Assembly: GCA_030648615.1 (NCBI GenBank)
Contig: JAUSHJ010000054.1
Span: forward strand, 1-56,182
DNA length: 56,182 bases
Origin: Microcaldota archaeon
GTDB lineage: Archaea; Micrarchaeota; Micrarchaeia; Anstonellales; Bilamarchaeaceae
Reading direction: 5' to 3'
The position numbers were made by a program, and so were the translations under genes. Each line of letters starts with the position of its first letter. Within the stretch, counting starts at the first letter, position 1. The notes below the pieces were generated by a model, which worked only from the letters and a program-made list of their open reading frames with translations, had not been told where the DNA came from and searched no databases. Below, piece after piece: positions 33,541 through 41,992 of the stretch.

Positions 33541-33774
33541 TATTTTTTATAGTTTTGATAGCAATTATGCTAAAATAAAAAAGTTCAATTTAAATTCAGA
33601 GCCTTGCGGCTAAATTAATAATAGTCGGGTGCTTACCCTGGTTTGCTTGGGCTAACTGTTACGAATAATGAGATTATTTTTAATTTACAGTTAGTTTGCA
33701 TAACTATGGTTATGGGAGTTAGAATTTATAAATTAACGTGTTGGACGAAAATAAGCAAGTCAATAGAATTCGTT
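33541..33774. other. Intergenic region upstream of proC
   Basis: No ORF. It holds the hairpin CTAACTGT/ACAGTTAG (33652-33694), a small AGCC-ttgc-GGCT hairpin near 33600 and GGGT/ACCC near 33635 (minus orientation). AT-rich stretches (TTTTTTATAGTTTTG) near 33545-33560 may include the proC promoter. It could contain a 5' leader for proC-proB or the terminator of the M42 peptidase gene. Confidence 0.35.
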
Positions 33775-34803
33775 TTATACGCCAGTTTTTATTAAATCCT
33801 TCAAAAATTCAGTAGTAGCTTTAACATCACTCTCGCTGGCAACACTTACTGTAGAATGAATATATCTAGTAGGGACACATATTGCAATTGAAGGAATTCC
33901 TCCTTTGACATTGTAAACACTTGTAGCATCCGTTGCTCCGCCTTCTATTACCTCTAACTGAAATTTATGTTTTCCTTTCTTTGCAATCTCAAGTAGTTTA
34001 GCAACTAATTTTTTATCTGCAACATTGCCTCTTCCAGATGCTTCTATAAGCGCAATGGCCGGACCGGAGTCCATTGCAATGGGACTATCTTCTGGTTTTA
34101 ATTCTGGATGATCTCCAGCAACGCAAGTATCAACTGCTATGAATGCCGATGGCTCTAAATTATAAGCCGCAATGGTTGCGCCTTTTCCGAATGTGGAAAC
34201 TTCTTCCTGTGCAGTTCCCAGAAGAATTACGTTGTCTGGTAAATCTTTTGCTAATTCTAAGAGAATATAACAACCGAGTCTATTATCTAAAGCTTTTCCA
34301 GCCATTCGTTTTCCCAGTCTTTTGAAAGTAGCAGCAAAACATATCGGACTTCCAATTTCTACGCCCATTTCTTCAGCTTCTTTTTTGCTCGATGCTCCTA
34401 TATCTATAAATAATGATTTGTATTCTACGGCGTTCTTTGTTTCTTCAGTTTTCATTATATGTGGTGGCTTGCTACCTATAACTCCGTTTATGCTGCCATT
34501 CTTAGTTTTGATTACTACCTGCTGATTAAGCAAAGTTCTATCATCAATTCCACCCATTTTTATGAATCTTAGAAACCCTTTATCATCAATGAATTTTACT
34601 ATTAATCCAATTTCATCCATATGAGCTCCTAGGACAAGAGGATTTTTTCCTAATTTATTATATGCTATTACATTACCGAATTTATCTATTTCTACGCTGA
34701 GTTTGAATTTCTTGAATTCCTTTTCCATTATTTGTGCTATTTCTTGTTCGTAACCTGACACGCCGTAGGCGTTAGATAATCTAGCCATAAGTTCATAATC
34801 CAT
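33775..34803 (-). CDS. M42 family aminopeptidase (tetrahedral aminopeptidase type)
   Basis: The 342-aa enzyme starts at MDYELMARLSNAYG. The dinuclear metal site is visible: GAHMDEIGLIV (His, Asp), ALDNRLGCY (bridging Asp), GTAQEEVSTFG (catalytic Glu-Glu), FIAVDTCVAGD (Asp) and YIHSTVSVAS (His). These enzymes form dodecameric tetrahedra that degrade peptides downstream of the proteasome. It lies upstream of proC on the same strand. Confidence 0.94.
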   Translation of the reverse strand: MDYELMARLSNAYGVSGYEQEIAQIMEKEFKKFKLSVEIDKFGNVIAYNKLGKNPLVLGAHMDEIGLIVKFIDDKGFLRFIKMGGIDDRTLLNQQVVIKTKNGSINGVIGSKPPHIMKTEETKNAVEYKSLFIDIGASSKKEAEEMGVEIGSPICFAATFKRLGKRMAGKALDNRLGCYILLELAKDLPDNVILLGTAQEEVSTFGKGATIAAYNLEPSAFIAVDTCVAGDHPELKPEDSPIAMDSGPAIALIEASGRGNVADKKLVAKLLEIAKKGKHKFQLEVIEGGATDATSVYNVKGGIPSIAICVPTRYIHSTVSVASESDVKATTEFLKDLIKTGV

Positions 34804-34870
34804 GGAAAACACCGATAATAAGTAGCGATACAAGATTATTAAATTGTTTTAATCACAAAATCATATTGTT

Positions 34871-35131
34871 GGGGTCGTGGTGTAAAGCTTGCAGAAGCAC
34901 ACAACCAGGTAGCGTGGCAGAATTCATTTCTTATTGATATTTGAAATGATTGCCAAACCTCCAGATCTCGTCTATTGCTTAGGCATTAGACAACGTGAAG
35001 CCAGTTGCTGGTAGGGGTTCAAAACACCGTTTTTACATATGTCTTTCTGACGGCAAAAACGGTTGTCCAAAAAGCCATGTGTCGAGACTTCAAAACTCGA
35101 TACATAGGATGTGAAACTCCCTTCGACCCCA
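34871..35131 (+). tRNA. tRNA-Trp(CCA) with four introns
   Basis: 261 nt. Acceptor GGGGTCG/CGACCCC, discriminator A, anticodon stem GCAGA/TCTGC with CTCCAGA, T stem AGGGG/CCCTT. Proposed introns: D loop 34886-34903 (GCTT/AAGC hairpin); 34922-34958 between the 5' anticodon stem and the loop (TCATTTC/GAAATGA); 34969-35006 inside the 3' anticodon stem (GTCTA/TAGAC); T loop about 35023-35117. The T-loop intron begins with CACCGTTTT..CAAAAACGG and is homologous to that of tRNA-Ser. Exact ends are inferred. Confidence 0.82.
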
Positions 35132-35240
35132 TCTTTCATTTTGAGTCTAGAGTTCGGTGTTTTGCGTTTTGATTGTGTTTTTAAGTGTTTTTAGATGTAT
35201 TTATAAATACTTCGAAGCACAACTATCTTAGGTACCACAC

Positions 35241-35588
35241 ATGACGATTTATAAACGAGAAGCAGTACGACCTATATCTAAAGGTCCATTGAGGCTGGCA
35301 GTTGGCTATTCAGTAGTTTCAGAAGGTCCAGAATCAAAATTAGTGAGATCAACTATAGTTAGACGTATTGAACAAAAGTTAAAAAGTAGAAAAAGTACGG
35401 TACGAGAAGAAGGAATGAGAATGCTCATGGAAGAACATGATAGAGGTAATATCCCAGAAGATAAATATTTACGTTTACTCGGTAAATCCATTGATGTAGT
35501 GCTTCACGATTCAAGTTTTCTTGTTGCATTTGCCGAAGCTACTTTGGATATGGTAAGAAGCCTGTCAAGGAGAAGAAGTTATGATTAA
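35241..35588 (+). CDS. Hypothetical protein, 115 aa
   Basis: The product is basic and helical (IVRRIEQKLKSRKSTVREEG, then MLMEEHDRGNIPEDKYLRLL). The pattern of paired helices with conserved Asp/Arg resembles a short HEAT-like segment, as in the following protein, so the two may be related or form one complex. It has a TATA-like TTTATAAATACTT at 35200-35212. Its end overlaps the next gene. Confidence 0.65.
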   Translation: MTIYKREAVRPISKGPLRLAVGYSVVSEGPESKLVRSTIVRRIEQKLKSRKSTVREEGMRMLMEEHDRGNIPEDKYLRLLGKSIDVVLHDSSFLVAFAEATLDMVRSLSRRRSYD

Positions 35589-36165
35589 TGCATTAAGGTC
35601 ACGTCCCAGATTTCCTGAAGCATCAGATATTAGAAGAGAAGCAGCAAAACTAAAAGATAGAGGACCTGTAGTCAGAGTTAATGCACTAAATGAGCTTAAT
35701 TTTTACATGCATCGGGGCGAAAATATCAAATTAGCAGTAGGTGAAATCGTAGAATGTCTTGTTGATTCAGATAACTCGGTGAGGCGGACGGCAGCACTTC
35801 TAGTTGCAGATTCAATAAGAATGCAGGATTCACAATCGAGTTTTCTTATCGCTTCGGTAGATCTATTCATGGGTATGAGTAACGATATAACGAGAATAAT
35901 CGTAACTGAAACTTTAAAATTATCAGGGGTTTTTTACCCACAAGCAGAATCATCTTTACTTATAACCTCGCATGACATAGTCGAGGAAATTAGGCTTGCT
36001 GGAAGAAGAAATGAATTACATGAATTCATTCTTGGTTTATTAGAGAAGGTTGTAGGTAAAAAAATAGCTGGTGCTAATGATGTTGTAGTTGGAAACGCAA
36101 CGATTGATGCTTATGTAGAATTGTTAAGGTTGAGACAGCATGAGACGTTCTTACGAGGAAATTGA
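35581..36165 (+). CDS. HEAT-repeat-like protein, 194 aa
   Basis: It overlaps the previous stop by 8 nt. Repeated helical units such as DRGPVVRVNALNELNFYM and DSDNSVRRTAALLVADSIR have the spacing and the D..VR..A pattern of HEAT repeats. It is probably a protein-binding solenoid. The operon with 35241 and the putative metalloprotease at 36168 suggests an adaptor role, but this is inference. Confidence 0.7.
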   Translation: MINALRSRPRFPEASDIRREAAKLKDRGPVVRVNALNELNFYMHRGENIKLAVGEIVECLVDSDNSVRRTAALLVADSIRMQDSQSSFLIASVDLFMGMSNDITRIIVTETLKLSGVFYPQAESSLLITSHDIVEEIRLAGRRNELHEFILGLLEKVVGKKIAGANDVVVGNATIDAYVELLRLRQHETFLRGN

Positions 36166-36167
36166 AG

Positions 36168-36851
36168 ATGAGAAAAACTATAGCTTCTGGAGTTCCGTTA
36201 AGGCCACCATCAACACCTAAAAACGTATTAGTAGATGACAAACAAGGTGGCACACCAGGTAAAACCGTATCACGCGAACTAGAATGGCACCAAGGAGAAA
36301 TGCCACTGAGTGCCTTAGGAATAACAATTTCTCTTCATCCACTATTAAGAATAAGTGAGCTCCTTATAGGAGTACTCGTACAAGATGGAGCTCAAGGGGC
36401 AGTCATGCCTACTTATGCCGAAGATAAGAAACTATGGGCAATCTATATCATGTGTTATTTGTTTAAGCCCAGAAAATTTCAATCATTATTTATTCAAGGT
36501 CACGAACAAACTCATCTTTGTGAAACGACTGGAAATTTGGTTCATCTATATCGAGAATTAGAAATGCGTAATTTGGAAAGATTCGCCCCAATGAGTAAGG
36601 AAGAAGCTTTGGAATGTGATAGACGAGCATTAGCCCGGATAGAAAAAGCATACGAACCTGGAGATACTTTACACACACTAGAACCTAGATTAAGCGAGAG
36701 TATGGCTGATATTGGGGGTCTTTTGGCAGTAATAAAAGCAGGTTTAAGAGGTTCCGTCGTTACCAATGTGGTCGATCAAATAGAACTAGACCGAGTAGGT
36801 TCTGTCAGGGGTATGCCAAAACTTATTCGTAGGATAGATAATTCATTTTGA
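36168..36851 (+). CDS. Putative HExxH zinc metallopeptidase, 227 aa
   Basis: A single HEQTH motif in FIQGHEQTHLCETTGNLVHL looks like a zincin active site, with acidic SESMADIGG about 65 residues downstream as a possible third ligand region. Two hydrophobic segments flank it. No signal peptide. No family is recognised. The start is placed at ATG 36168; a TTG at 36162 overlaps the previous stop. It is the last gene of the three-gene operon starting at 35241. Confidence 0.6.
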   Translation: MRKTIASGVPLRPPSTPKNVLVDDKQGGTPGKTVSRELEWHQGEMPLSALGITISLHPLLRISELLIGVLVQDGAQGAVMPTYAEDKKLWAIYIMCYLFKPRKFQSLFIQGHEQTHLCETTGNLVHLYRELEMRNLERFAPMSKEEALECDRRALARIEKAYEPGDTLHTLEPRLSESMADIGGLLAVIKAGLRGSVVTNVVDQIELDRVGSVRGMPKLIRRIDNSF

Positions 36852-36861
36852 GTTATTATTC

Positions 36862-37067
36862 TACTGTAAATTCTATCGATGTTAAAGAGCATATACTCTT
36901 TAATAGTTGTAAATCGAAAAATGATTTATTTGAATTTACAACATAAATTGTCTTACTGGACAAATATCTCGAACACAGTTCTCGATAACAAATTCTTTTT
37001 CAATTTGTCCTCAATTTGGACATATGTTTACGAGAATTATTCTCGATCAAGAGTTTTCAGAATCAGT
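36862..37067. repeat. Nested hairpin cluster upstream of psmB (copy H)
   Basis: GTAAATTC/GAATTTAC (36866-36939) carries in its loop TTAAAGAG-catata-CTCTTTAA and AAATC/GATTT. The outer hairpin equals the simple hairpin at 31938-31957 in reverse. It is followed by TTGTC/GGACAA, then CTCGAAC-aca-GTTCTCG (36946-36988), AACAAATT/AATTTGT, TTGTCC/TGGACA and CGAGAA/TTCTCG. The 36946-36988 unit recurs at 51866-51910 with compensatory changes. The 300-nt gap before psmB contains nothing else. Confidence 0.75.
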
Positions 37068-37151
37068 TGAGAGGATGCAAAAGGCTAGCTTACCTTTTTA
37101 AACCTTATCCACTACTATTCTTCATTAGCTTATTCTCCCCGGTGATGTATA

Positions 37152-37790
37152 ATGGAACTAAATAATGAAAAATCAGTTCAAGCAGTTCAGACCGGAACTA
37201 CAACTGTAGGCCTGGTTTGTAAAGATGGCGTAATATTAGCTAGCGACAGAAGAGCTACCATGGGTTACTTGATTGCCAGTAAAGATATTGACAAGGTATA
37301 CTCGGTAGATGATCACATTACGATGACAATTGCAGGTGGAGTAGGAGACGCACAAACTCTTATACGCTGGATGCAAGCAGAATTAAAGCTTTACAAATTA
37401 AGACATGAGAAAAGAATACCAGTAGAAGCTGCAGCAACTTTGCTCGCAAACATACTCGCACAACACAAATACTATCCATTCTTTGTCCAATTGCTTTTGG
37501 GCGGAGTAGATGAACGACCAAGATTATTTAGTATCGATATGCTTGGTGGCGTAACTGAAGAAAAATTCACTTCAACCGGAAGCGGTTCTCCAATTGCATA
37601 CGGTGTACTTGAAGAAATGTACAAAGAAAATGGAACTATTGAGGATAATTTAAAAGTAGCTGCAAAGGCAGTTTATTCTGCAATGAAGAGAGATGCAGCA
37701 AGCGGTGAACGTGTAGATATAACAATAATCACTAAAGACGGTTTCAAGAGATTTGATAAGAATTTTGTAAACCAACTGATTGCACAATAA
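37152..37790 (+). CDS. psmB: Proteasome beta subunit
   Basis: This is the catalytic subunit of the 20S proteasome. The precursor is 212 aa. The propeptide (1-15, ending VQTG) is followed by the N-terminal Thr nucleophile of the mature chain (TTTVGLVCKDG), with Asp in SDRRATMG and Lys in DKVYS; the Ser-Gly turn is in TSTGSGSPIAYG. The alpha subunit is not in the window. It is likely cotranscribed with nothing downstream, since T-rich sequence follows. Confidence 0.97.
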   Translation: MELNNEKSVQAVQTGTTTVGLVCKDGVILASDRRATMGYLIASKDIDKVYSVDDHITMTIAGGVGDAQTLIRWMQAELKLYKLRHEKRIPVEAAATLLANILAQHKYYPFFVQLLLGGVDERPRLFSIDMLGGVTEEKFTSTGSGSPIAYGVLEEMYKENGTIEDNLKVAAKAVYSAMKRDAASGERVDITIITKDGFKRFDKNFVNQLIAQ

Positions 37791-37830
37791 TCTTTATTTT
37801 TTTATTTTTTGAATTTTTTATGTTTTCTAT
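37791..37830 (+). terminator. T-rich terminator after psmB
   Basis: TTTATTTTTTTATTTTTTG and GAATTTTTTATG follow the stop codon at once, as expected for archaeal termination. Confidence 0.45.
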
Positions 37831-37861
37831 CTTCCCTCATGATTAATCAAATTTGTAGATG

Positions 37862-37912
37862 TACAAAATGCAACGGCATTTTGTATTAGACAAGTTTGCA
37901 ATAGCAAACTTG
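37862..37912. repeat. Two perfect hairpins upstream of the beta-CASP RNase gene
   Basis: TACAAAATGC-aacg-GCATTTTGTA (10 bp) and CAAGTTTGC-aata-GCAAACTTG (9 bp), both with 4-nt loops, lie 14 nt before the ATG at 37927. They are the same general type of short perfect hairpins as in the other clusters. In the mRNA leader of an RNase gene they could be a site of autoregulation. Confidence 0.65.
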
Positions 37913-37926
37913 CAGAAGGTTATACT

Positions 37927-39822
37927 ATGCACTTTAAGGAAATTGAAAAAATTGTACACGAATTAATGCCAAAGGAATGCGAGGTTACAAAGGTAGAGCC
38001 AGAAGGTCTCTCAACAGTAGTTTATATTAAAAATATAAAGGCATTCTATGAACGAGAGGAACTTATAAGGCGTCTTGCAGGATCACTTAAGAAAAAAGTT
38101 AATTTAAGGGTAGATAGTAGTGCATTAATGGAGCCAGAAAAAGCAAAACAGATAATCGAACAATTAGTTCCAAAAGAAGCTGAAATAAAAAATATTATGT
38201 TCAATCCAGAGTTTTCAGAAGTTCATGTAGAAGCTATGAAACCCGGTTTGGTCATAGGTAAAGGCGGTTCAGTTCTTAAAGAAATAATGATACAGACCGG
38301 CTGGGCCACGATAACTGCGAGGGCACCAACGATGCCAAGCGTTACTTTAGATGGTGTTCGTAGAAGTATGATTGCTGAAGCCGTTGATAGAAAAAAATTC
38401 CTGGTAAATATAGGTAAGAAAATCTGTCAACCCTCTCCCGCAAGTGACTGGATAAGATTAGTTGCACTAGGTGCTTTTAGGGAAGTAGGAAGAAGTTGTG
38501 TTCTTTTACAAACTCCAAATAGTAAGGTACTACTAGACGTAGGTCTTAATGCTGCAACTGGTGATCCATCTAAAGCATATCCCTATCTTGGTATGATGGG
38601 TTTTGGTTTAGAAGAAATAGATGCGGTAGTTATAAGTCACGGTCACATTGATCACATGGGTTTTCTCCCATATCTATTTGCTTATGGTTATGAAGGCCCA
38701 GTTTACTGTACTCCACCTACAAGAGATATCATGGTGTTGCTACAGCAGGATTACATAAATCTGTCAAAGCGAACTTTTGGCGTCGATCCCCCTTATTCAA
38801 AGAAAGATATTCAGAAAGAATTAAGGCACGTGATTACGGTTGACTATGAAGAAGTAGTTGACATTACACCAGAAATAAAAATGACCATGTATAACGCTGG
38901 CCATATATTAGGAAGTGCAAGCGTTCATTTGCATATAGGTGAAGGTGCACACAATTTAGTTTATGGTGGAGATATAAAATACGGCTTCACTAAATTATTT
39001 GAGCCAGCACATACTGTATTTCCCAGAGTAGAAACTTTAATGATAGAAAGCACATATGGCGGAAGAAACGACATAAGTGTTAATCGCATAGATAGTGAAA
39101 GACGATTAATACAGATAATTCAAGAAACAATTGCCAAACGAGGTAAAGTTCTCATTCCTGTATTTGCAGTAGGTAGAAGTCAGGAAATGTTGCTTACTCT
39201 AGAAGAAATTTATAGACGAAATCCAGATTTTAACGTTCCTGTTTACATAGATGGTATGGTACTGGAAGCAAGTGCTATTCATACAGCATATCCAGAATAC
39301 ATGAGAGAACAGCTTCAGAGAAGAATTTTGAGTAATAATTCTCCATTTGAATCCCCAATGGTAAAAGTTGCGAAGGGTACTGACAAAGAAACCATAGTTA
39401 ATGGCGAACCTGCAGTAATTCTTGCACCAAGTGGTATGCTTAACGGTGGTCCAAGCTATGAATATCTTAAATTAATGGCAGATAATCCTAACAATACACT
39501 TATTTTTGTTGGCTATCAAAGTGCACTCTCTCTAGGAAGTAAAGTACAAAGAGGTATGAAAGAGATTCCGATAATGGGAGATGACGGAAAGACTAAATTA
39601 CTCAGTATAAACATGAGAGTTGAAACTTGCGAAGGTTATTCTGGTCATAGCGATCATGCACAACTTATGGCATATTTAAGAAATTTAAGACCAACTCCAG
39701 AAAGAATATTGACCATGCATGGTGACTGGGGCAAAACTGATGAATTTGCAAGAATGGCTGGCATGATGCTTAAGAAAGAAGCACGAGCATTACAGAACTT
39801 AGAAGCAATAAGGTTGAGATAA
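37927..39822 (+). CDS. KH-domain beta-CASP ribonuclease (aCPSF1)
   Basis: aCPSF1 is the conserved archaeal CPSF73-like RNase that also mediates transcription termination at U-rich sites. It has 631 aa. Two KH domains occupy 1-145 (GKGGSVLKEI is the GxxG loop). The metallo-beta-lactamase core has SHGHIDHMG (HxHxDH), AGHILGSAS and GGDIKYG. The beta-CASP part has STYGG, IPVFAVGRSQEM, LAPSGMLNGGPS and the final SGHSDHAQL. All metal ligands are present. Confidence 0.96.
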   Translation: MHFKEIEKIVHELMPKECEVTKVEPEGLSTVVYIKNIKAFYEREELIRRLAGSLKKKVNLRVDSSALMEPEKAKQIIEQLVPKEAEIKNIMFNPEFSEVHVEAMKPGLVIGKGGSVLKEIMIQTGWATITARAPTMPSVTLDGVRRSMIAEAVDRKKFLVNIGKKICQPSPASDWIRLVALGAFREVGRSCVLLQTPNSKVLLDVGLNAATGDPSKAYPYLGMMGFGLEEIDAVVISHGHIDHMGFLPYLFAYGYEGPVYCTPPTRDIMVLLQQDYINLSKRTFGVDPPYSKKDIQKELRHVITVDYEEVVDITPEIKMTMYNAGHILGSASVHLHIGEGAHNLVYGGDIKYGFTKLFEPAHTVFPRVETLMIESTYGGRNDISVNRIDSERRLIQIIQETIAKRGKVLIPVFAVGRSQEMLLTLEEIYRRNPDFNVPVYIDGMVLEASAIHTAYPEYMREQLQRRILSNNSPFESPMVKVAKGTDKETIVNGEPAVILAPSGMLNGGPSYEYLKLMADNPNNTLIFVGYQSALSLGSKVQRGMKEIPIMGDDGKTKLLSINMRVETCEGYSGHSDHAQLMAYLRNLRPTPERILTMHGDWGKTDEFARMAGMMLKKEARALQNLEAIRLR

Positions 39823-39823
39823 T

Positions 39824-40186
39824 ATGGTTGCGGTTACAAGAGTTAGAAAAAAATCAGATTCTCGAAAACCAGTATTACCTCAGAAAATAGAGTATACTAA
39901 TCCTTATGATGATCCTAGTGAGAAATTGATTCTGGCAGATAAACCCATAAGGGTTCTTTTGAGTATGCTGAGTCAGATCGTATTATTGGGTGACGTGACA
40001 TTATATGCTGTTCCACCAGTTAGAGAAGCTAAGGCAATCGAAGTAATAAAAGAGCTTAAAAAAAGAGATATTAATGAATTGAGGGATAATGAAGTATTGC
40101 GTATCATGTTAACAAGATTGACAGTTCCAGGAGTTTCTGAAAATTTGAAAGTTGTCGCAAGTGAACTATACGAGATAATACAATAA
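39824..40186 (+). CDS. Small helical protein, 120 aa
   Basis: It starts 1 nt after the RNase stop. After a basic N-terminus (MVAVTRVRKKSDSRK) it is helical with leucine-rich segments (VLLSMLSQIVLL, EVIKELKKRDINEL). The tight spacing suggests a cofactor or partner of aCPSF1, but no family is recognised. Confidence 0.7.
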   Translation: MVAVTRVRKKSDSRKPVLPQKIEYTNPYDDPSEKLILADKPIRVLLSMLSQIVLLGDVTLYAVPPVREAKAIEVIKELKKRDINELRDNEVLRIMLTRLTVPGVSENLKVVASELYEIIQ

Positions 40187-40216
40187 TGTTAAAAACCTAA
40201 TTTTGCAATATATATT

Positions 40217-41308
40217 ATGGTAAAACATACTATCTCTACTTTAGGTTCGCATTCTGCACTCGATGTTTGTGAAGGAGCGATAGCAGAGGGATTTGATACA
40301 CTTGTAGTTGCACAGAGAGGAAGAGAGAAAACTTATTTAGGTCACTACAAAACGAGAAAACGAGGAACTAAAGAAGTAGGTGTTGTAGACGAAGTTCTTC
40401 TTGTTAATAAATTTAGTGAAATAATTCAGAAATCCCAAATAGATTATCTCAAGAAAAGAAATGCAATATTCGTTCCTAATAGAAGTTTTTCTGTCTATGT
40501 AGGTTATAATAATATAGAAAATAATTTTCCAATTCCTATTTTTGGCAATAGAAAATTGCTCAGAGCAGAAGAGAGGCATGAGAAAAATAATCAATATGAT
40601 CTCATGGATAAGGCAGGCATAAGAAGACCAAAGGAAATTTCTTCTCCTGAAAAAATAGATAGACTATGCATCGTGAAAGTAAACGAAGCTAAACGTACGT
40701 ATGAGCGTGCATTCTTTGTTGCTTCCAGTTTTGAAGAGTACAAGCAAAAAAGTACCGCAATGCTTGCTTCAGGAAAAATAACTGCCGATGCATTAAAGAG
40801 TGCTAAAATCGAAGAGTTCATAGTGGGTGCTCATTTTAATTTTAATTTCTTCTATTCTCCAATTTATGATGAGCTTGAACTTTTAGGTATAGATACAAGA
40901 AGACAAACTAATCTTGATGGGTTCCTAAGAATGCCTGCTGATGTGCAGCTAGAATTACTTAAGAAGATGCAGCCAAGTAACATAGAGGTAGGTCACATTG
41001 CCTGCACTTTAAGAGAGAGTTTACTAGAACAGATTTTTGAAATAGGGGAAAAATTTGTTGATGTTTGTAAGAAAGAATATGCTCCAGGTTTAATCGGTCC
41101 ATTTGCTTTGCAAGGTGCAATTGTTGAAGAAGGAAAAGAAGAATTCGTTTGTTTCGATGTTTCGTTTAGGATGCCTGGTTCACCAGGAACTAGATTCACT
41201 CCGTATTCAAGTTACTTATTCAGGGATAACATCAGTTTTGGAAGAAGAATTGCGATGGAAATTAAGGATGCGGAAAAGAAGAAAATTACTGAAAGTATCA
41301 TAACTTAA
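40217..41308 (+). CDS. purP: PurP-like formate-AICAR ligase, paralogue 1
   Basis: PurP makes FAICAR from AICAR, formate and ATP, the archaeal alternative to bacterial PurH. The 363-aa protein has the family start ISTLGSHSALDVCEGA, the ATP-grasp core (LGIDTRRQTNLDGF) and the end FDVSFRMPGSPGT with SYLFRDNISFGRRIAMEI. A diverged paralogue lies at 44608. Which of the two performs the classical reaction is not decided by sequence; no other purine genes are near. Confidence 0.88.
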   Translation: MVKHTISTLGSHSALDVCEGAIAEGFDTLVVAQRGREKTYLGHYKTRKRGTKEVGVVDEVLLVNKFSEIIQKSQIDYLKKRNAIFVPNRSFSVYVGYNNIENNFPIPIFGNRKLLRAEERHEKNNQYDLMDKAGIRRPKEISSPEKIDRLCIVKVNEAKRTYERAFFVASSFEEYKQKSTAMLASGKITADALKSAKIEEFIVGAHFNFNFFYSPIYDELELLGIDTRRQTNLDGFLRMPADVQLELLKKMQPSNIEVGHIACTLRESLLEQIFEIGEKFVDVCKKEYAPGLIGPFALQGAIVEEGKEEFVCFDVSFRMPGSPGTRFTPYSSYLFRDNISFGRRIAMEIKDAEKKKITESIIT

Positions 41309-41333
41309 AAACTGTTGCAAATAGCTAATTATT

Positions 41334-41987
41334 ATGGCACCTAGATTACTTCACCTACCCTTATCTAGTCAAACTTCTCCTTCGTTAAAACCACCGGTAA
41401 AGCTTACAAAATCTCTTCTGGGAAAGTTAAGATACAGGGGAATAAGAGAAACTGAGGGAACTAGGAAATTAGTTGCTGATGCAGGTTATCGGGATTCCCC
41501 CAAGATTGCAGCTTTACTTTTAGTTCATAAATTTGAAAGTGCCCTCCTACATCATACTATTCTAAGTGCACTGAATCAATTGGATAAAACTGACAGTGTA
41601 AATAGCCTACTAGATACCAATCGCAATGTAGAAGAAATAGTAAAACAAATAGAAAAAGAGAGTAGAAAATATTTAATTTATATGGTCGGGTCTGCCCTAG
41701 GCGGAATTGGTGGGGCAGCTGGCACATTGTTACTTCCTGTTTCTGATAATATTAAATTTACCTCTCTATTTCTTGTATCCGTAACTAGCGGGATTGTGCT
41801 TCTAACTAATATGGGGAAATATTTCCTTTCCACCGTATATGGTGATGCTAGTCGAGTTTCAAAAGTTCTGGTAGATCATCTCTATGAGTTCCTTTCAGTT
41901 CCAGGAAATCAGGAACGATTAACGGACAAAATTGGTATAAATAAAACTAGATTAAAAGAAGTAGAAAAGGGAAAAAAAGGAGAGTAG
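41334..41987 (+). CDS. Membrane protein, 217 aa
   Basis: Two transmembrane helices at about 125-165 (YLIYMVGSALGGIGGAAGTL and FTSLFLVSVTSGIVLLTN) form a hairpin between a basic N-terminal domain and a helical C-terminal tail rich in Lys/Glu. No family recognised. It follows purP1 by 25 nt on the same strand. Confidence 0.7.
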   Translation: MAPRLLHLPLSSQTSPSLKPPVKLTKSLLGKLRYRGIRETEGTRKLVADAGYRDSPKIAALLLVHKFESALLHHTILSALNQLDKTDSVNSLLDTNRNVEEIVKQIEKESRKYLIYMVGSALGGIGGAAGTLLLPVSDNIKFTSLFLVSVTSGIVLLTNMGKYFLSTVYGDASRVSKVLVDHLYEFLSVPGNQERLTDKIGINKTRLKEVEKGKKGE

Positions 41988-41992
41988 ACCAC

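Noticed and set aside
34922-35006. Box C/D guide RNA inside the tRNA-Trp intron
   Set aside because: No good C box (RTGATGA) with a matching D box (CTGA) could be found in the introns.
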